The notes: generated by a model from the letters alone, not told the origin. A stretch of DNA of 64,000 nucleotides from G963663315 sp965204925 (GCA_965204925.1 OZ242021.1:434001-498000), one strand, 5' to 3'; counted from the first letter of the stretch, positions 25,486-34,114 are shown. Made by a program: numbers and translations.

Positions 25486-26899
25486 AGCATTCCGCAAGGA
25501 GGCCCACGAACTCATCGACTGGATCTGCGACTACCGCCGGCGCATCGGGGACATGCCGGTGAGGGCCCGGGTGGAACCGGGCAACATCCGCGGGGCGTTG
25601 CCGGCCATACCGCCCGGGCAGCCGGAACCGTTTGCCGAGGTGATGCGTGACCTCGAGTCCATCGTGGTGCCGGGCATCACCCAGGTCCAGCATCCCATGC
25701 ACTTCGGCTGGTTCCCGTCCAATGCATCGCTTGCCTCGGTACTGGGCGATTTCGCCAGTTCCGGCCTGGGAACCCTCGGCATTTCCTGGGAAAGCTGCCC
25801 CGCTCTCACGGAGATGGAGGAAGTGGTATGTGACTGGATGCGTCAGCTGGTTGGGCTGTCGGATTCCTGGAAAGGCACGATCCATGACACCGCCTCTACC
25901 GCCTGCCTCACCGCCATGATCCTGGCCCGCGAAAAAGCCACCGACTATGGCGAAAGCCGCGGCGGACTCCAGCAGGCCGAAAGCCCGCTCGCGGTCTACA
26001 CCACCGAGGAAGCCCATTCCTCGGTGAGAAAGGCCGCCCTGCTCGCAGGGTTCGGCGCGGACAACATCCGTAATGTCCCGATGGATGCGCACACCCGCGC
26101 CATGGCGCCGCAAGCGCTCCTGGCCCTGATCGAGCAGGACCTGGCCGCCGGGACCGTCCCCGCCATGGCCGTCGCTTCGGTCGGCTCTACGGGCATCACC
26201 GCGACAGACCCGCTGGAGGCCATGGCCGATTACGCGCGGCGGTACGACATCTGGCTTCACGTCGATGCCGCCATGGCCGGCTCCGCCATGCTGCTGCCCG
26301 AATGTCGGCATCTCTGGCAGGGCGTAGAGGGCGCGGACTCGATCTCCTGGAATCCCCACAAGTGGATGGGGACGATCCTCGACTGCTCCCTGTTCTACGT
26401 GCGCGACCCGCGGCACCTGGTGCGCGTGATGTCCACCAATCCGAGCTATCTCCGCTCCGACGCGGACGGCGAGGTGACCCAGTATCGGGACTGGGGTATT
26501 CCGCTGGGACGCCGGTTCCGCGCGCTGAAACTCTGGTTCCACCTGCGGCTGGACGGCATCGGGGAAATCCGCCGGAGGCTCAGGGACGATCTCGACAATG
26601 CCCGGTGGCTGGCGGAGCAGGTCGAGGCCGAGCCCCGCTGGACGCTGGAAGCGCCGGTCTCCCTGCAGACCGTCTGCGCGCTGCACCGCCCCCCGGGGCT
26701 CGACGGCGAAGCGCTGGATGCGCACACTCTGGCCTGGGTGGACGCCATCAACCGCTCCGGGGCGGCGTTCCTGTCCCCGGCGAAGATCGACGGACGCTGG
26801 ATCGCGCGCGTGTCCGTCGGCGTCGAGGCTACCGAACGGCGCCATATTGAGGCCCTGTGGGGTCTCATGCGGGAAACCGCCGCCGGGACACCGGCATGA
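25475..26899 (+). CDS. PLP-dependent aromatic-L-amino-acid decarboxylase family protein
   Basis: A 474-residue group II decarboxylase (PF00282). Family marks in order: 'HPMHFGWFPSNAS' near residue 75, 'GTLGISWESCPALTEMEEVV' region, 'YTTEEAHSSVRKAALLAG', 'WLHVDAAMAGSAML' with the PLP-binding Asp-Ala, and 'SWNPHKWMG' with the PLP Lys296. It most resembles DDC/TDC-type enzymes making amines such as tyramine, dopamine or tryptamine, but the substrate cannot be fixed. Sampled lines are 67-70 % G+C, clearly above neighbouring genes, suggesting recent transfer. It starts inside the multicopper oxidase stump and is followed by 339 bp without genes. Confidence 0.9.
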   Translation: MNPEAFRKEAHELIDWICDYRRRIGDMPVRARVEPGNIRGALPAIPPGQPEPFAEVMRDLESIVVPGITQVQHPMHFGWFPSNASLASVLGDFASSGLGTLGISWESCPALTEMEEVVCDWMRQLVGLSDSWKGTIHDTASTACLTAMILAREKATDYGESRGGLQQAESPLAVYTTEEAHSSVRKAALLAGFGADNIRNVPMDAHTRAMAPQALLALIEQDLAAGTVPAMAVASVGSTGITATDPLEAMADYARRYDIWLHVDAAMAGSAMLLPECRHLWQGVEGADSISWNPHKWMGTILDCSLFYVRDPRHLVRVMSTNPSYLRSDADGEVTQYRDWGIPLGRRFRALKLWFHLRLDGIGEIRRRLRDDLDNARWLAEQVEAEPRWTLEAPVSLQTVCALHRPPGLDGEALDAHTLAWVDAINRSGAAFLSPAKIDGRWIARVSVGVEATERRHIEALWGLMRETAAGTPA

Positions 26900-27238
26900 T
26901 GGCCGCACTTCGATATCACTTGCGAAATACCCGGAAGTTCATGCCCGCAAGCGGCAAAGGCTAACCCGCCGGACAAAAGCGCTGCAAACGTACACGCAAT
27001 ATCCGTCAAGCGTCCCGTTCCGTCCTTACCGCCAATGATACCAGATTACGGAGAACCCTATAGCTTCTCCGTGCAATATTCCGGATAGAGGGATACCTGT
27101 TGTTTTATATCGTACGTGATATTTTCACAATACAGCCTGTCTGCATGTCTGTATTTATCACGTACAGTAACTTTTTCTTGCCGCCGACCACTCGTGATGG
27201 TATTTTCTACCGTACGGTATCTTTTTGGGGGCGCGGCC
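26900..27238. other. Intergenic stretch before hipB
   Basis: No convincing gene in these 339 bp. The left half is GC-rich like the decarboxylase gene and contains an 8-bp inverted repeat (ACGGAGAA at 27048-27055 and TTCTCCGT at 27065-27072, loop 9) without a following T run, so it is at best a weak terminator. The right half is AT-rich and holds the three CGTAC elements described separately. Confidence 0.6.
27107..27219. promoter_or_regulatory. Three CGTAC operator-like elements at 50-bp spacing
   Basis: CGTAC occurs at 27111, 27161 and 27211, exactly 50 bp apart. The first is framed by ATATC and GATAT (27107-27122), the second reads TTATCACGTACAGTAA, and the third is a perfect 12-bp palindrome TACCGTACGGTA (27208-27219) ending 19 bp before the hipB start. 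Palindromic operators in front of hipB are typical of HipB autoregulation, so these are candidate HipB sites. The promoter itself was not located. Confidence 0.55.
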
Positions 27239-27523
27239 ATGACAGAGGAAAACAACATATACGACACAGTCCGGACCGCCGGTGAACTCGGCAGCCTGGC
27301 GCGCGCCCATCGCAGACACAGGCGCCTGACGCTGGAAACGGTCTCCGGGCTGGGCAACCTGAGCACGCGCTTCCTGTCGGAGTTTGAACGGGGCAAGGAA
27401 ACGGCCGAAATCGGCAAAGTCCTGAAGGCGCTGCGTACGTTGGGCCTGGAAGTCACGATCCGGCCGCGCGGACGGGCGACACCGGATTACCGTGCCGGCG
27501 AGACCCATGAGAAAACCCCGTGA
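27239..27523 (+). CDS. HipB-like XRE-family DNA-binding protein
   Basis: A 94-residue helix-turn-helix protein. Residues about 15-75 form the XRE/Cro fold: 'LARAHRRHRRLTLETVSGLGNLSTRFLSEFERGKETAEIGKVL' region, with the recognition helix around 'LSTRFLSEFERG' and the 'LEVTI' strand that makes HipB dimerise. HipB is the antitoxin and autorepressor of hipBA-type toxin-antitoxin systems. The ATG chosen leaves the palindromic elements in the promoter region; a longer frame upstream translates AT-rich non-conserved sequence. It overlaps the next gene by 4 bp. Confidence 0.85.
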   Translation: MTEENNIYDTVRTAGELGSLARAHRRHRRLTLETVSGLGNLSTRFLSEFERGKETAEIGKVLKALRTLGLEVTIRPRGRATPDYRAGETHEKTP

Positions 27524-27978
27524 ATACCGATATTCTCAACGTCCGGCACGAACAACGCCCGGTCGGCAAACTCTGGCGCAATACGACCGCAGCCATCGGA
27601 TTTCTCTATGATCCCGAATGGACTATTAGCGGCTTCGCCATCTCCCGTTCCTTGCCTATAACAGTCCGGAAATTTGCTCCTGAACAAGGCGCCGCCTGGC
27701 GCTGGTTCGCCAATCTGCTGCCCGAGGGAGCAGTGCGCGAACAGATCGTTCGCGACCTCAGGCTGCCGAATACGGCATGGACGTCCTGCATCGCATATGT
27801 CTCCGCCTTAAGGGACAGCCTTCATGGCCGGGCTTCACTGCACCAGATCCCGTCAGCCGCGGAGGCGGGGTTTCAGTCGGTCCCGCAGGGCGAGGCGTCT
27901 TGCTTCGCCGCTGCGCTCTTGCGGTTCTTGGTACAGACTCCCGACAACCTCATCAATGGAAATGGAGGCGGGCAGTAA
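27520..27978 (+). CDS. Truncated HipA / HipS-like protein
   Basis: A 152-residue protein matching only the N-terminal subdomain of HipA kinases: 'VRHEQRPVGKLW', 'GFLYDPEWTISGFAISRSLPI', 'WRWFANLLPEGAVREQIVRDLRLPN'. After about residue 85 the similarity fades ('ALRDSLHGRASLHQIP' vaguely recalls the usual GRDCAGALSL) and the frame stops inside the convergent rluB gene. The kinase domain (about 300 more residues) is absent. It is either a hipA remnant or a HipS-like stand-alone subdomain as in HipBST systems, in which case the HipT kinase is missing. It overlaps hipB by 4 bp (GTGA/ATGA-type coupling). Confidence 0.65.
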   Translation: MNTDILNVRHEQRPVGKLWRNTTAAIGFLYDPEWTISGFAISRSLPITVRKFAPEQGAAWRWFANLLPEGAVREQIVRDLRLPNTAWTSCIAYVSALRDSLHGRASLHQIPSAAEAGFQSVPQGEASCFAAALLRFLVQTPDNLINGNGGGQ

Positions 27979-28792
27979 CAGATCGGGGTTTTCGCCTTTT
28001 CGAAACCTTTGGCGTGACGATTCTGCTTTTATCCCGGTTGCCGGAAACCAGGTCAATGATCTCCGGCGGCAGTTTGATCCAGCGCCCCGGCTTTAGCTCG
28101 CGTGGCAGCGCTACGGCGCCGTACCTGATTCTGGTCAGTCTGTTCACCCTGCACCCGACAGCTTCCCACATTCTGCGCACGGTTCGATACTTGCCGTCGG
28201 TTATCGTTACCGAATACCATTTGTTGGACGATTCCCCCGCCTGCCTGCCCAATGCGTGAACCCGCTCGAAGCAAGTCAGGACGCCATCAATTTTTATTCC
28301 CGATTTCAATTTTTCGATACCGCTGCCGGTCACCTCCCCAAATATGCGGCACAGATATTCACGTTCCAGTCCAAGCCTGGGGTGCATCAGATGATTGGCA
28401 AGCCCGCCGTCATTGGTGAACAGCAGGATGCCGCGAGTGTTGATGTCCAGCCGCCCTACCGCCACCCATCTTTGTCCTTTTATCGCTGGCAGGTTTCTGA
28501 AAACAGTCGGTCTGTCTTGCGGGTCCGAGCGTGTGCATATTTCACCCTCAGGCTTGTTGTAAAGCAGCAATTGCGATCGGGCTTGCCGATTCCTGTCGCC
28601 GTGCACGCGCAAGGGTTTGCCATCAATACGGATGCGGCAACCCGCTGTCACCCGGTCACCCGGACGGGCAATTTTCCCGTCCATTGATATTTTCCCCTGA
28701 ACAATCCATTGTTCGATCTTTCTTCTGGAACCTGCCCCAAGCGCCGCAAGATATTTCTGCAGACGTGGCCGTTCAACCGGGGAGCGCATCAT
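27953..28792 (-). CDS. rluB: 23S rRNA pseudouridine synthase RluB
   Basis: RluB isomerises U2605 of 23S rRNA (E. coli numbering). With the tandem ATG at 28792/28789 as start it has about 279 residues: an S4 RNA-binding domain ('RLQKYLAALGAGSRRKIEQWI', about 8-60) and the catalytic domain with 'VGRLDINTRGILLFTNDG' containing the catalytic Asp and 'NKWYSVTITDGKYRTVRRMWEAVG' region. It overlaps the end of scpB, the usual scpA-scpB-rluB order. Its last 26 bp overlap the truncated hipA-like gene tail-to-tail. Confidence 0.93.
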   Translation of the reverse strand: MMRSPVERPRLQKYLAALGAGSRRKIEQWIVQGKISMDGKIARPGDRVTAGCRIRIDGKPLRVHGDRNRQARSQLLLYNKPEGEICTRSDPQDRPTVFRNLPAIKGQRWVAVGRLDINTRGILLFTNDGGLANHLMHPRLGLEREYLCRIFGEVTGSGIEKLKSGIKIDGVLTCFERVHALGRQAGESSNKWYSVTITDGKYRTVRRMWEAVGCRVNRLTRIRYGAVALPRELKPGRWIKLPPEIIDLVSGNRDKSRIVTPKVSKRRKPRSVTARLHFH

Positions 28793-29402
28793 CAGCGGCG
28801 GGCAGGCGTTTACGATCGGCTGCTGCATTTGGCATTTCGTTTGCCAGGCTCTCTGCAACTTCGGAAAATTCACGCCGCTCCATCAAGGGGGGCAGGTCGC
28901 CCAGCGATTCAAGGTTGAAATAAGCCAGAAATTGCGGCGTTGTCACGAAAAGTTCAGGACGGCCCGGGACATCCCTGACCCCGGTCTGCCTGATCCACTC
29001 CCGCTCCAGCAATCGCTGTATAATCTCCGGGCTCACTGCTACCCCCCTGATCTCCTCAATATCACCTCGTGTCACAGGCTGGCGGTAGGCGATAATCGCC
29101 AGTGTCTCCAGTTGCGCGCGGGACAGTTTCGGCGGCCGCCCGGCAAGCAGCTTTCTGATCCAGCGGGCATATCGGACCCGGGTTTGCAGACGATAACCGT
29201 TCCCTGTTTTTTTGACCTCAATGCTGCGAGATTCATAATCGCGCTGTAGTTCCCTGATCGCCGATTTCACCTGATCCGGTTGAGGCGCGGCGTCCTTGTC
29301 GAAAACAGACTGAATCGCCGCCAGACTCAATGGCGCCGCGGACACAATAAGCAGGGATTCGATTATGTTTTTCAGTTCGGGCGCGCTTGCTTCACTGCTC
29401 AT
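28773..29402 (-). CDS. scpB: Segregation and condensation protein B
   Basis: ScpB is the winged-helix (kite) subunit of the SMC/condensin complex that organises the chromosome. The 209 residues contain the two winged-helix domains, with 'IIESLLIVSAAPLSLAAIQ' at the start and the signature 'LSRAQLETLAIIAYRQPVTRGDIEEIRGV', then 'PGRPELFVTTPQFL'. It overlaps scpA by 11 bp and rluB by about 20 bp. Confidence 0.95.
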   Translation of the reverse strand: MSSEASAPELKNIIESLLIVSAAPLSLAAIQSVFDKDAAPQPDQVKSAIRELQRDYESRSIEVKKTGNGYRLQTRVRYARWIRKLLAGRPPKLSRAQLETLAIIAYRQPVTRGDIEEIRGVAVSPEIIQRLLEREWIRQTGVRDVPGRPELFVTTPQFLAYFNLESLGDLPPLMERREFSEVAESLANEMPNAAADRKRLPAADDALPG

Positions 29403-30192
29403 TTCTTTTCACATGAATCGCCCCGAACGGTTCGTTCTGCAGGATGACCACCATATCATCGCGCACCAGTTCAAGTATTGCCATGAAACTGACAACCAGC
29501 CCGACCCGTCCCTGTCTCAGATTAAAAAACTCTTCGAACCGTACAAAACGTGAAGTATTGCGGATTTTGCGCAGAATGAATGCCATTTGCTCGCGCATCG
29601 TCAGACCTTCCCGGTCGATTGAAAAATTCCGGTTCACCCTGGAGCGCTCAATGACATTCCTGAATGCGACCACCAGGTCATTCAGTGATGCCGTGGGTTC
29701 AATCCTGACCGATCCCGCATCCTGAAAGGCGACATCGGCCAAATAAAGCTCTCTCTCCAGACGAGGCCGGCTGTCGATATCCTGCGCGGCCTGTCTGAAT
29801 CTCTCATATTCCTGCAAGCGGCGAACCAGTGCTGCCCTGGGGTCATCTTCCTCAACTTCTTCCGGTTGTACCCGAGGCAGCAGCATGCGGGATTTGATTT
29901 CGGCCAGCATGGCCGCCATCACCAGATATTCAGCCGCCAGATCCAGACGAAATTTCCGCATCAACTCGACATATTCCATATACTGCCGGACTATCAGCGC
30001 AACCGGAATGTCCAGTATGTCGAAATTCTGTTTGCGGATCAGGTAGAGTAGCAAATCCAGGGGGCCCTGAAAGGTTTCCAGAAATACTTCCAGGGCATCG
30101 GGAGGAACAAACAGATCCCGAGGCCAGGTTTCCAGCGCTTCGCCATGGATTAATACTGGCGCCGGCAGTCTGCTGTCACTGGGACCCGGCAT
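29392..30192 (-). CDS. scpA: Segregation and condensation protein A
   Basis: ScpA is the kleisin that bridges SMC heads. The 266-residue protein has the N-terminal kleisin helix ('VFLETFQGPLDLLLYLIRKQ'), the 'VALIVRQYMEYVELM' and 'AAEYLVMAAMLAEIKSRMLLP' helices, and a C-terminal winged helix ('VSFMAILELVRDDMVVILQ'). It starts 4 bp after trpS on the same strand. An smc gene is not in the window. Confidence 0.95.
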   Translation of the reverse strand: MPGPSDSRLPAPVLIHGEALETWPRDLFVPPDALEVFLETFQGPLDLLLYLIRKQNFDILDIPVALIVRQYMEYVELMRKFRLDLAAEYLVMAAMLAEIKSRMLLPRVQPEEVEEDDPRAALVRRLQEYERFRQAAQDIDSRPRLERELYLADVAFQDAGSVRIEPTASLNDLVVAFRNVIERSRVNRNFSIDREGLTMREQMAFILRKIRNTSRFVRFEEFFNLRQGRVGLVVSFMAILELVRDDMVVILQNEPFGAIHVKRNEQ

Positions 30193-30195
30193 CGC

Positions 30196-31434
30196 CTATC
30201 TGTATGCGGTTCCGACCGCATCCCTGACAATCTGCATGGTTTCAAGAGCGGTCTTTCGAGCCTTCCGGTTGCCGTGATGAATGATTTCCTTCACCTGCTG
30301 CGGATTCGACTCATAGGGCCGGGCGCGCTCCTGAATTTCTTCCTGTTCTTCGAGGATTTTCCGGATCAATGGCTGCTTGCAGGAAAGACAACCGAAGGAT
30401 GCCGCGCGGCAACCGGCATACACCCATTCCCGAATTTCCGCATCACTGTACACCCGATGCAATTGCCATACCGGACACTTTTCCGGGTCTCCGGGGTCCG
30501 TCAACCGAACCCTGGCCGGATCTGTCGGCATCACTTTGAGCAGTTTTCCGACTCGTTTCGGGTCATCTCTGAGAGCGATCGTATTCCCGTAGGATTTTGA
30601 CATTTTCTGACCGTCAAGCCCGGGCATTCTGGCCGATCCGGTCAGTAACACTTCAGGCTCCGGTAAAATAGCGCGACTTTTCCGCTCGAAAAAACCGGTC
30701 AGTTGGTCTTTCTGCTGCCGGCTGATATTGGCTTGTCCGTCAATCAGGTCTTTTCCTTGCCTGTGCGCCTGTTTATCGCCCTGCTCCAGCCAGGCCCGTT
30801 GCAAACGAAAAAAAGCCTTCGCGGACTTTTTGCCCATTTGCCCGATCGCCCGATCAATACTGTCCCTGAATGTCGCGCTGCGCCCGAAAAAATAATTGAA
30901 TCGACGAGCAACCTCGCGGGTCAGTTCAACATGGGGAACCTGATCCTCTCCCACCGGAACCCGCGAGGCCCGATAAATGAGAATATCTGCCGACTGCAAC
31001 AGCGGATAACCCAAAAAGCCGTAGGTCGCCAGATCCCGGCCTTTGATTTTCTTTTGCTGGTCCTTGAAGCTCGGCACTCGTTCCAGCCAGCCCAGCGGCG
31101 TGACCATCGACAACAGCAAATGCAGTTCCGCATGTTCGGGCACACCGCTTTGAATAAACAAAGTGGCCTGTTCGGGGTCCACTCCCGCCGCCAGCCAGTC
31201 AATCACCATATCCCAAACATGCTCATTCATGATCTGCGGGGTATCATAATGGGTGGTCAGGGCATGCCAGTCCGCAACGAAATAGTAGCATTCATAATCA
31301 CGCTGTATCTTCACCCAGTTCTTGAGAACGCCATGAAGATGCCCCAGATGCAGCCGGCCGGTCGGGCGCATACCGGACAGTACGCGATTGTTTTTACTCT
31401 TGCGGCCAGTATCCAGCCGTTCGTCGGCAGTCAT
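30196..31434 (-). CDS. trpS: Tryptophanyl-tRNA synthetase
   Basis: Class I synthetase for tRNA-Trp. From the ATG of MTADERLD it has 412 residues, the longer TrpRS type. Motifs: 'SGMRPTGRLHLGHLHGVL' (HIGH as HLGH), 'LGWLERVPSFKDQQKK', 'VPVGEDQVPHVELTRE', and 'GQKMSKSYGNTI' (KMSKS). The C-terminal part has an insertion with two cysteines (CLSCK). The long open frame upstream of this start is not conserved and overlaps the yciO-like gene. Confidence 0.95.
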   Translation of the reverse strand: MTADERLDTGRKSKNNRVLSGMRPTGRLHLGHLHGVLKNWVKIQRDYECYYFVADWHALTTHYDTPQIMNEHVWDMVIDWLAAGVDPEQATLFIQSGVPEHAELHLLLSMVTPLGWLERVPSFKDQQKKIKGRDLATYGFLGYPLLQSADILIYRASRVPVGEDQVPHVELTREVARRFNYFFGRSATFRDSIDRAIGQMGKKSAKAFFRLQRAWLEQGDKQAHRQGKDLIDGQANISRQQKDQLTGFFERKSRAILPEPEVLLTGSARMPGLDGQKMSKSYGNTIALRDDPKRVGKLLKVMPTDPARVRLTDPGDPEKCPVWQLHRVYSDAEIREWVYAGCRAASFGCLSCKQPLIRKILEEQEEIQERARPYESNPQQVKEIIHHGNRKARKTALETMQIVRDAVGTAYR

Positions 31435-31453
31435 GTTCTCTGCTGGAGTCCGT

Positions 31454-32077
31454 TCATGGAGTGAAGAGGCCGGTTTCACCCTTGCCTGCCCTGAGCACTT
31501 GCGGGATGCCTTCGACCAGATTGATAACGGACGTGGGTTTGTTGTCGCAAGGCCCGCCATCAATGACGAGGTCAATTTGATGCTCCAGTATATCGCGAAT
31601 TTCCCGGGCGTCATTCAGTGGCAACATCTCACCCGGCAATATCAATGTTGAACTGATAATTGGCTCTTGCAATGTGTCCAGCAACAGTTTCACAATGGGA
31701 AAATCGGGCGCCCGCAAACCGATTGACCGGCGTTTCGGGTTTTGCAGACGCCTCGGCACTTCGCGGGTGGCGTTGAGAATAAAGGTATAGGGCCCCGGAG
31801 TAAAGCGTTTCAACAACCGGTAAATGTCGTTGTCGACCGTGGCATACAAACTCAATTCAGACAAATCCTGACAGACCAGAGAGAAATTATGCTCACTGCT
31901 TACCTTCCTGATTTTCGCTATTCTCTCCATCGCACTCTTGCTGCCCATGGCGCATCCCAAGGCATAGCTCGAGTCGGTCGGATAAGCGATCACGCCGCCC
32001 TGTCTGATAATCTCCGCAGCGCGATGAATCAACCGGCCCTGGGGGTTGACCGGATGAATGCGAAAATACTGTGCCAT
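31454..32077 (-). CDS. YciO-like Sua5/YrdC family protein
   Basis: A 207-residue YrdC-fold protein: 'AEIIRQGGVIAYPTDSSYALGC', 'NFSLVCQDLSELSLYATVDN' region, 'RFTPGPYTFILNATREVPRR' and 'IGLRAPDF'. This is the YciO subgroup, related to TsaC (one copy of which is at 14845) but generally less active in t6A synthesis; its own role is unclear. It lies between pcnB and trpS on the same strand. Confidence 0.88.
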   Translation of the reverse strand: MAQYFRIHPVNPQGRLIHRAAEIIRQGGVIAYPTDSSYALGCAMGSKSAMERIAKIRKVSSEHNFSLVCQDLSELSLYATVDNDIYRLLKRFTPGPYTFILNATREVPRRLQNPKRRSIGLRAPDFPIVKLLLDTLQEPIISSTLILPGEMLPLNDAREIRDILEHQIDLVIDGGPCDNKPTSVINLVEGIPQVLRAGKGETGLFTP

Positions 32078-32100
32078 CTTTTACCGGTTCCTCATCCGGG

Positions 32101-33477
32101 TCAGTTGTGCCGCAAGCTGTTATCACCTGTCCTGCGTCTTCGCGACCAGGTTTTGCTCCTCATACCGGAGCGGGCGCCCGGCGCCTTGTTGGCCGGTCGA
32201 TGCCGTCTGCAGGGAGTGCGGGAATGCAGGTCGGCATGAACCGGCCGGGTGAACTCACCGTCTTCCTGCTTGCGGGTCCACCAGTCGGCAATTTCGGGAG
32301 CTGTCTCCCCGACCTGGCTGCGCAACAGCAGAAAATCATACGCCGCCCGAAACCATCGTTGTTGTAATATATGCCGAACGGCCTTCGGGGTTTTGAGCTC
32401 AAGCTCGGACTGCAATTCCCAGATGCTGATAGCCGCGTCTCTCGCTCTCCAGGGTACCGCAACCGTTCTGCCCTGAACTCTGAAGACCTCTTCACCCGCA
32501 GCGTGGCATGCCTGCTCACGGCCCAATCCGGAGCGGCGCTGCCTCTGCATCTCCTGCCGGAATGGGCCCCACAACAAAACGGCGAAAATAAACCCGGCAA
32601 TGACAGGCTGACCATCGGAAACACGGGCATCGGTATTTTTCAATGCGACAACGATAAATGCCTCCAGACGCTGCCCTCCCTTGCTGCCAATGGCATCGAA
32701 CGTCTGTGGAAAAAGTACCCGCGCCAAGGGAGTTCGACGAAAAAACTGCCAGGTTTTCCAGGCGCTTTGGTAATGAAACAACTTCAGTATTTCCTCGAAC
32801 AAGCGGGCGCCGGGCACATCTTCGATGAGGGAGGCATATTTTTCTATCGCTCCTGTCACCTGCGTGCCTACGGCCAAATCCAGTTTTGCCTGAAACCGCA
32901 CCACCCTGAGCATACGCACCGGGTCTTCGGCAAATCGGGTACGGATATCGCCGATCACGCTCAGTGTCCGCGTCCGGATATCTTCAATTCCACGCACAAA
33001 ATCAAGCACGATTTCGGCGCACGGATCATAATAAAGCGCGTTGATTGTGAAATCCCTGCGCGTTGCGTCGGCATCTATCGAACCGTAGACGTTGTCGTCA
33101 AGAATCCTGCCGCTACGGACGGCCCGATGTCGGGACCCGGCAACTTCATTGACGCCTTGCGGCAAGGCGCGGTAAGTGGCCACTTCGATCACTTCCCGAT
33201 TACGCCAGCCGCGGCCACAGGAAACATGTATCAGTTTGAAGCGCCGACCGATGATCCGGGCGCGATCAAACAGCTTCTTCGCCTGTTCCGGGCTTGCATT
33301 GGTCGTGACATCGAAATCCTTGGGGCAACGATTCAGCAACAAATCCCGCACACAGCCGCCGACCAGGTAGCCGTCAAACCCGGCGTCCTGAAGCCTGCCA
33401 ATAACGCACAGCGCATTGGCGCTGACACTGGACCGATCGAACCCCAGGTCAGGGGCAGAGTAGCTAACCGGCTTCAA
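32101..33477 (-). CDS. pcnB: Poly(A) polymerase I
   Basis: PcnB adds 3' poly(A) tails that mark RNAs for decay. The 458-residue protein has the class II nucleotidyltransferase core 'FDGYLVGGCVRDLLLNRCPKDFDVTTNA' region with the DxD metal ligands, 'RRDFTINALYYDP' and 'FAEDPVRMLRVVRFQAKL'. The C-terminus is strongly basic (Arg-rich, about 420-458), as in PcnB and unlike CCA-adding enzymes. The only start in frame ahead of the conserved part is TTG at 33477, 16 bp after bioY, with no visible ribosome site. Confidence 0.92.
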   Translation of the reverse strand: MKPVSYSAPDLGFDRSSVSANALCVIGRLQDAGFDGYLVGGCVRDLLLNRCPKDFDVTTNASPEQAKKLFDRARIIGRRFKLIHVSCGRGWRNREVIEVATYRALPQGVNEVAGSRHRAVRSGRILDDNVYGSIDADATRRDFTINALYYDPCAEIVLDFVRGIEDIRTRTLSVIGDIRTRFAEDPVRMLRVVRFQAKLDLAVGTQVTGAIEKYASLIEDVPGARLFEEILKLFHYQSAWKTWQFFRRTPLARVLFPQTFDAIGSKGGQRLEAFIVVALKNTDARVSDGQPVIAGFIFAVLLWGPFRQEMQRQRRSGLGREQACHAAGEEVFRVQGRTVAVPWRARDAAISIWELQSELELKTPKAVRHILQQRWFRAAYDFLLLRSQVGETAPEIADWWTRKQEDGEFTRPVHADLHSRTPCRRHRPANKAPGARSGMRSKTWSRRRRTGDNSLRHN

Positions 33478-33493
33478 GACAAATCGCGGCGAA

Positions 33494-34114
33494 TCAGCCC
33501 GTGAAGCGGGTCGAATCCTGCCGCTTCTTCATGCCGCCGAGTCGTTTCCATGCCATCGGCAAAATGATCATGGCAAGTACGATCTTCGCCAAATCGCCGA
33601 ACAGGAAAGGCGTCATTCCCCACGCCAGAATCGGCTTGTCCCAGCCAACAACCTGCCCCAGCCAGGTCAACCCGGGAATATAGATTATGACGTTACCAAC
33701 CAGCATGGCCAGGAACGTGCCGGATATTTTTCGGTCCCAACCCTTTTCGGCAAGGTAGCCGGTGGCAATGACAGCCAGCGCAAAACCAAGCAGATATCCT
33801 CCTGTCGGCCCTGCCATGTAGGCAAGTCCCAGACCTTTTTCCGGGGTCCCCGCAAACACGGGCAGACCAAACGCGCCCAGCGCCAGATAAAGAATAACGG
33901 TAGAAGCGCCGAGTTTCCAGCCATAGATCATGCCAAGTCCCAGCACAACAAAAGTCTGCATCGTCATCGGCACCGGATAAAACGGAATTTTCAACCTGGC
34001 TGACAACGTCAACAAGGCGGCGCCGGCAATGGCCAGGATCAACGGACGCATGAGACCCTGTTTCTCCCATAATGTGTCCGCCAGGGTAGGAAATGGTATG
34101 GATTGCGTCGTCAT
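33494..34114 (-). CDS. bioY: Biotin transporter BioY
   Basis: BioY is the membrane S component of biotin uptake. The 206-residue protein has about six hydrophobic helices and the family motifs 'RLKIPFYPVPMTMQTFVVLGLGM' region, 'LYLALGAFGLPVFAG' and 'GPTGGYLLGFALA'. Start is the ATG preceded by GAGG eight bases upstream; a longer frame exists but is unconserved. No EcfA/EcfT partner genes are adjacent, so it either works alone or with a shared module. It stands between phoH and pcnB and has its own promoter-like site. Confidence 0.94.
   Translation of the reverse strand: MTTQSIPFPTLADTLWEKQGLMRPLILAIAGAALLTLSARLKIPFYPVPMTMQTFVVLGLGMIYGWKLGASTVILYLALGAFGLPVFAGTPEKGLGLAYMAGPTGGYLLGFALAVIATGYLAEKGWDRKISGTFLAMLVGNVIIYIPGLTWLGQVVGWDKPILAWGMTPFLFGDLAKIVLAMIILPMAWKRLGGMKKRQDSTRFTG

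Noticed and set aside
25460..26908. 482-codon open frame on the minus strand
   Set aside because: Antisense to the decarboxylase; such long shadow frames are expected in GC-rich genes and the product is low-complexity Arg/Gly/His.
27048..27072. 8-bp inverted repeat as terminator of the decarboxylase gene
   Set aside because: No T run follows and the stem is 149 bp beyond the stop codon; kept only as a note in the intergenic description.
27777..28259. 160-codon frame possibly continuing hipA after a frameshift
   Set aside because: Its translation shows no HipA kinase motif and it runs antisense through rluB; the original frame keeps weak HipA resemblance without a shift.
30196..31614. Longer trpS reading from 31614
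   Set aside because: The extra 60 residues overlap the yciO-like gene and are not part of TrpRS; the ATG at 31434 gives the family's normal start.
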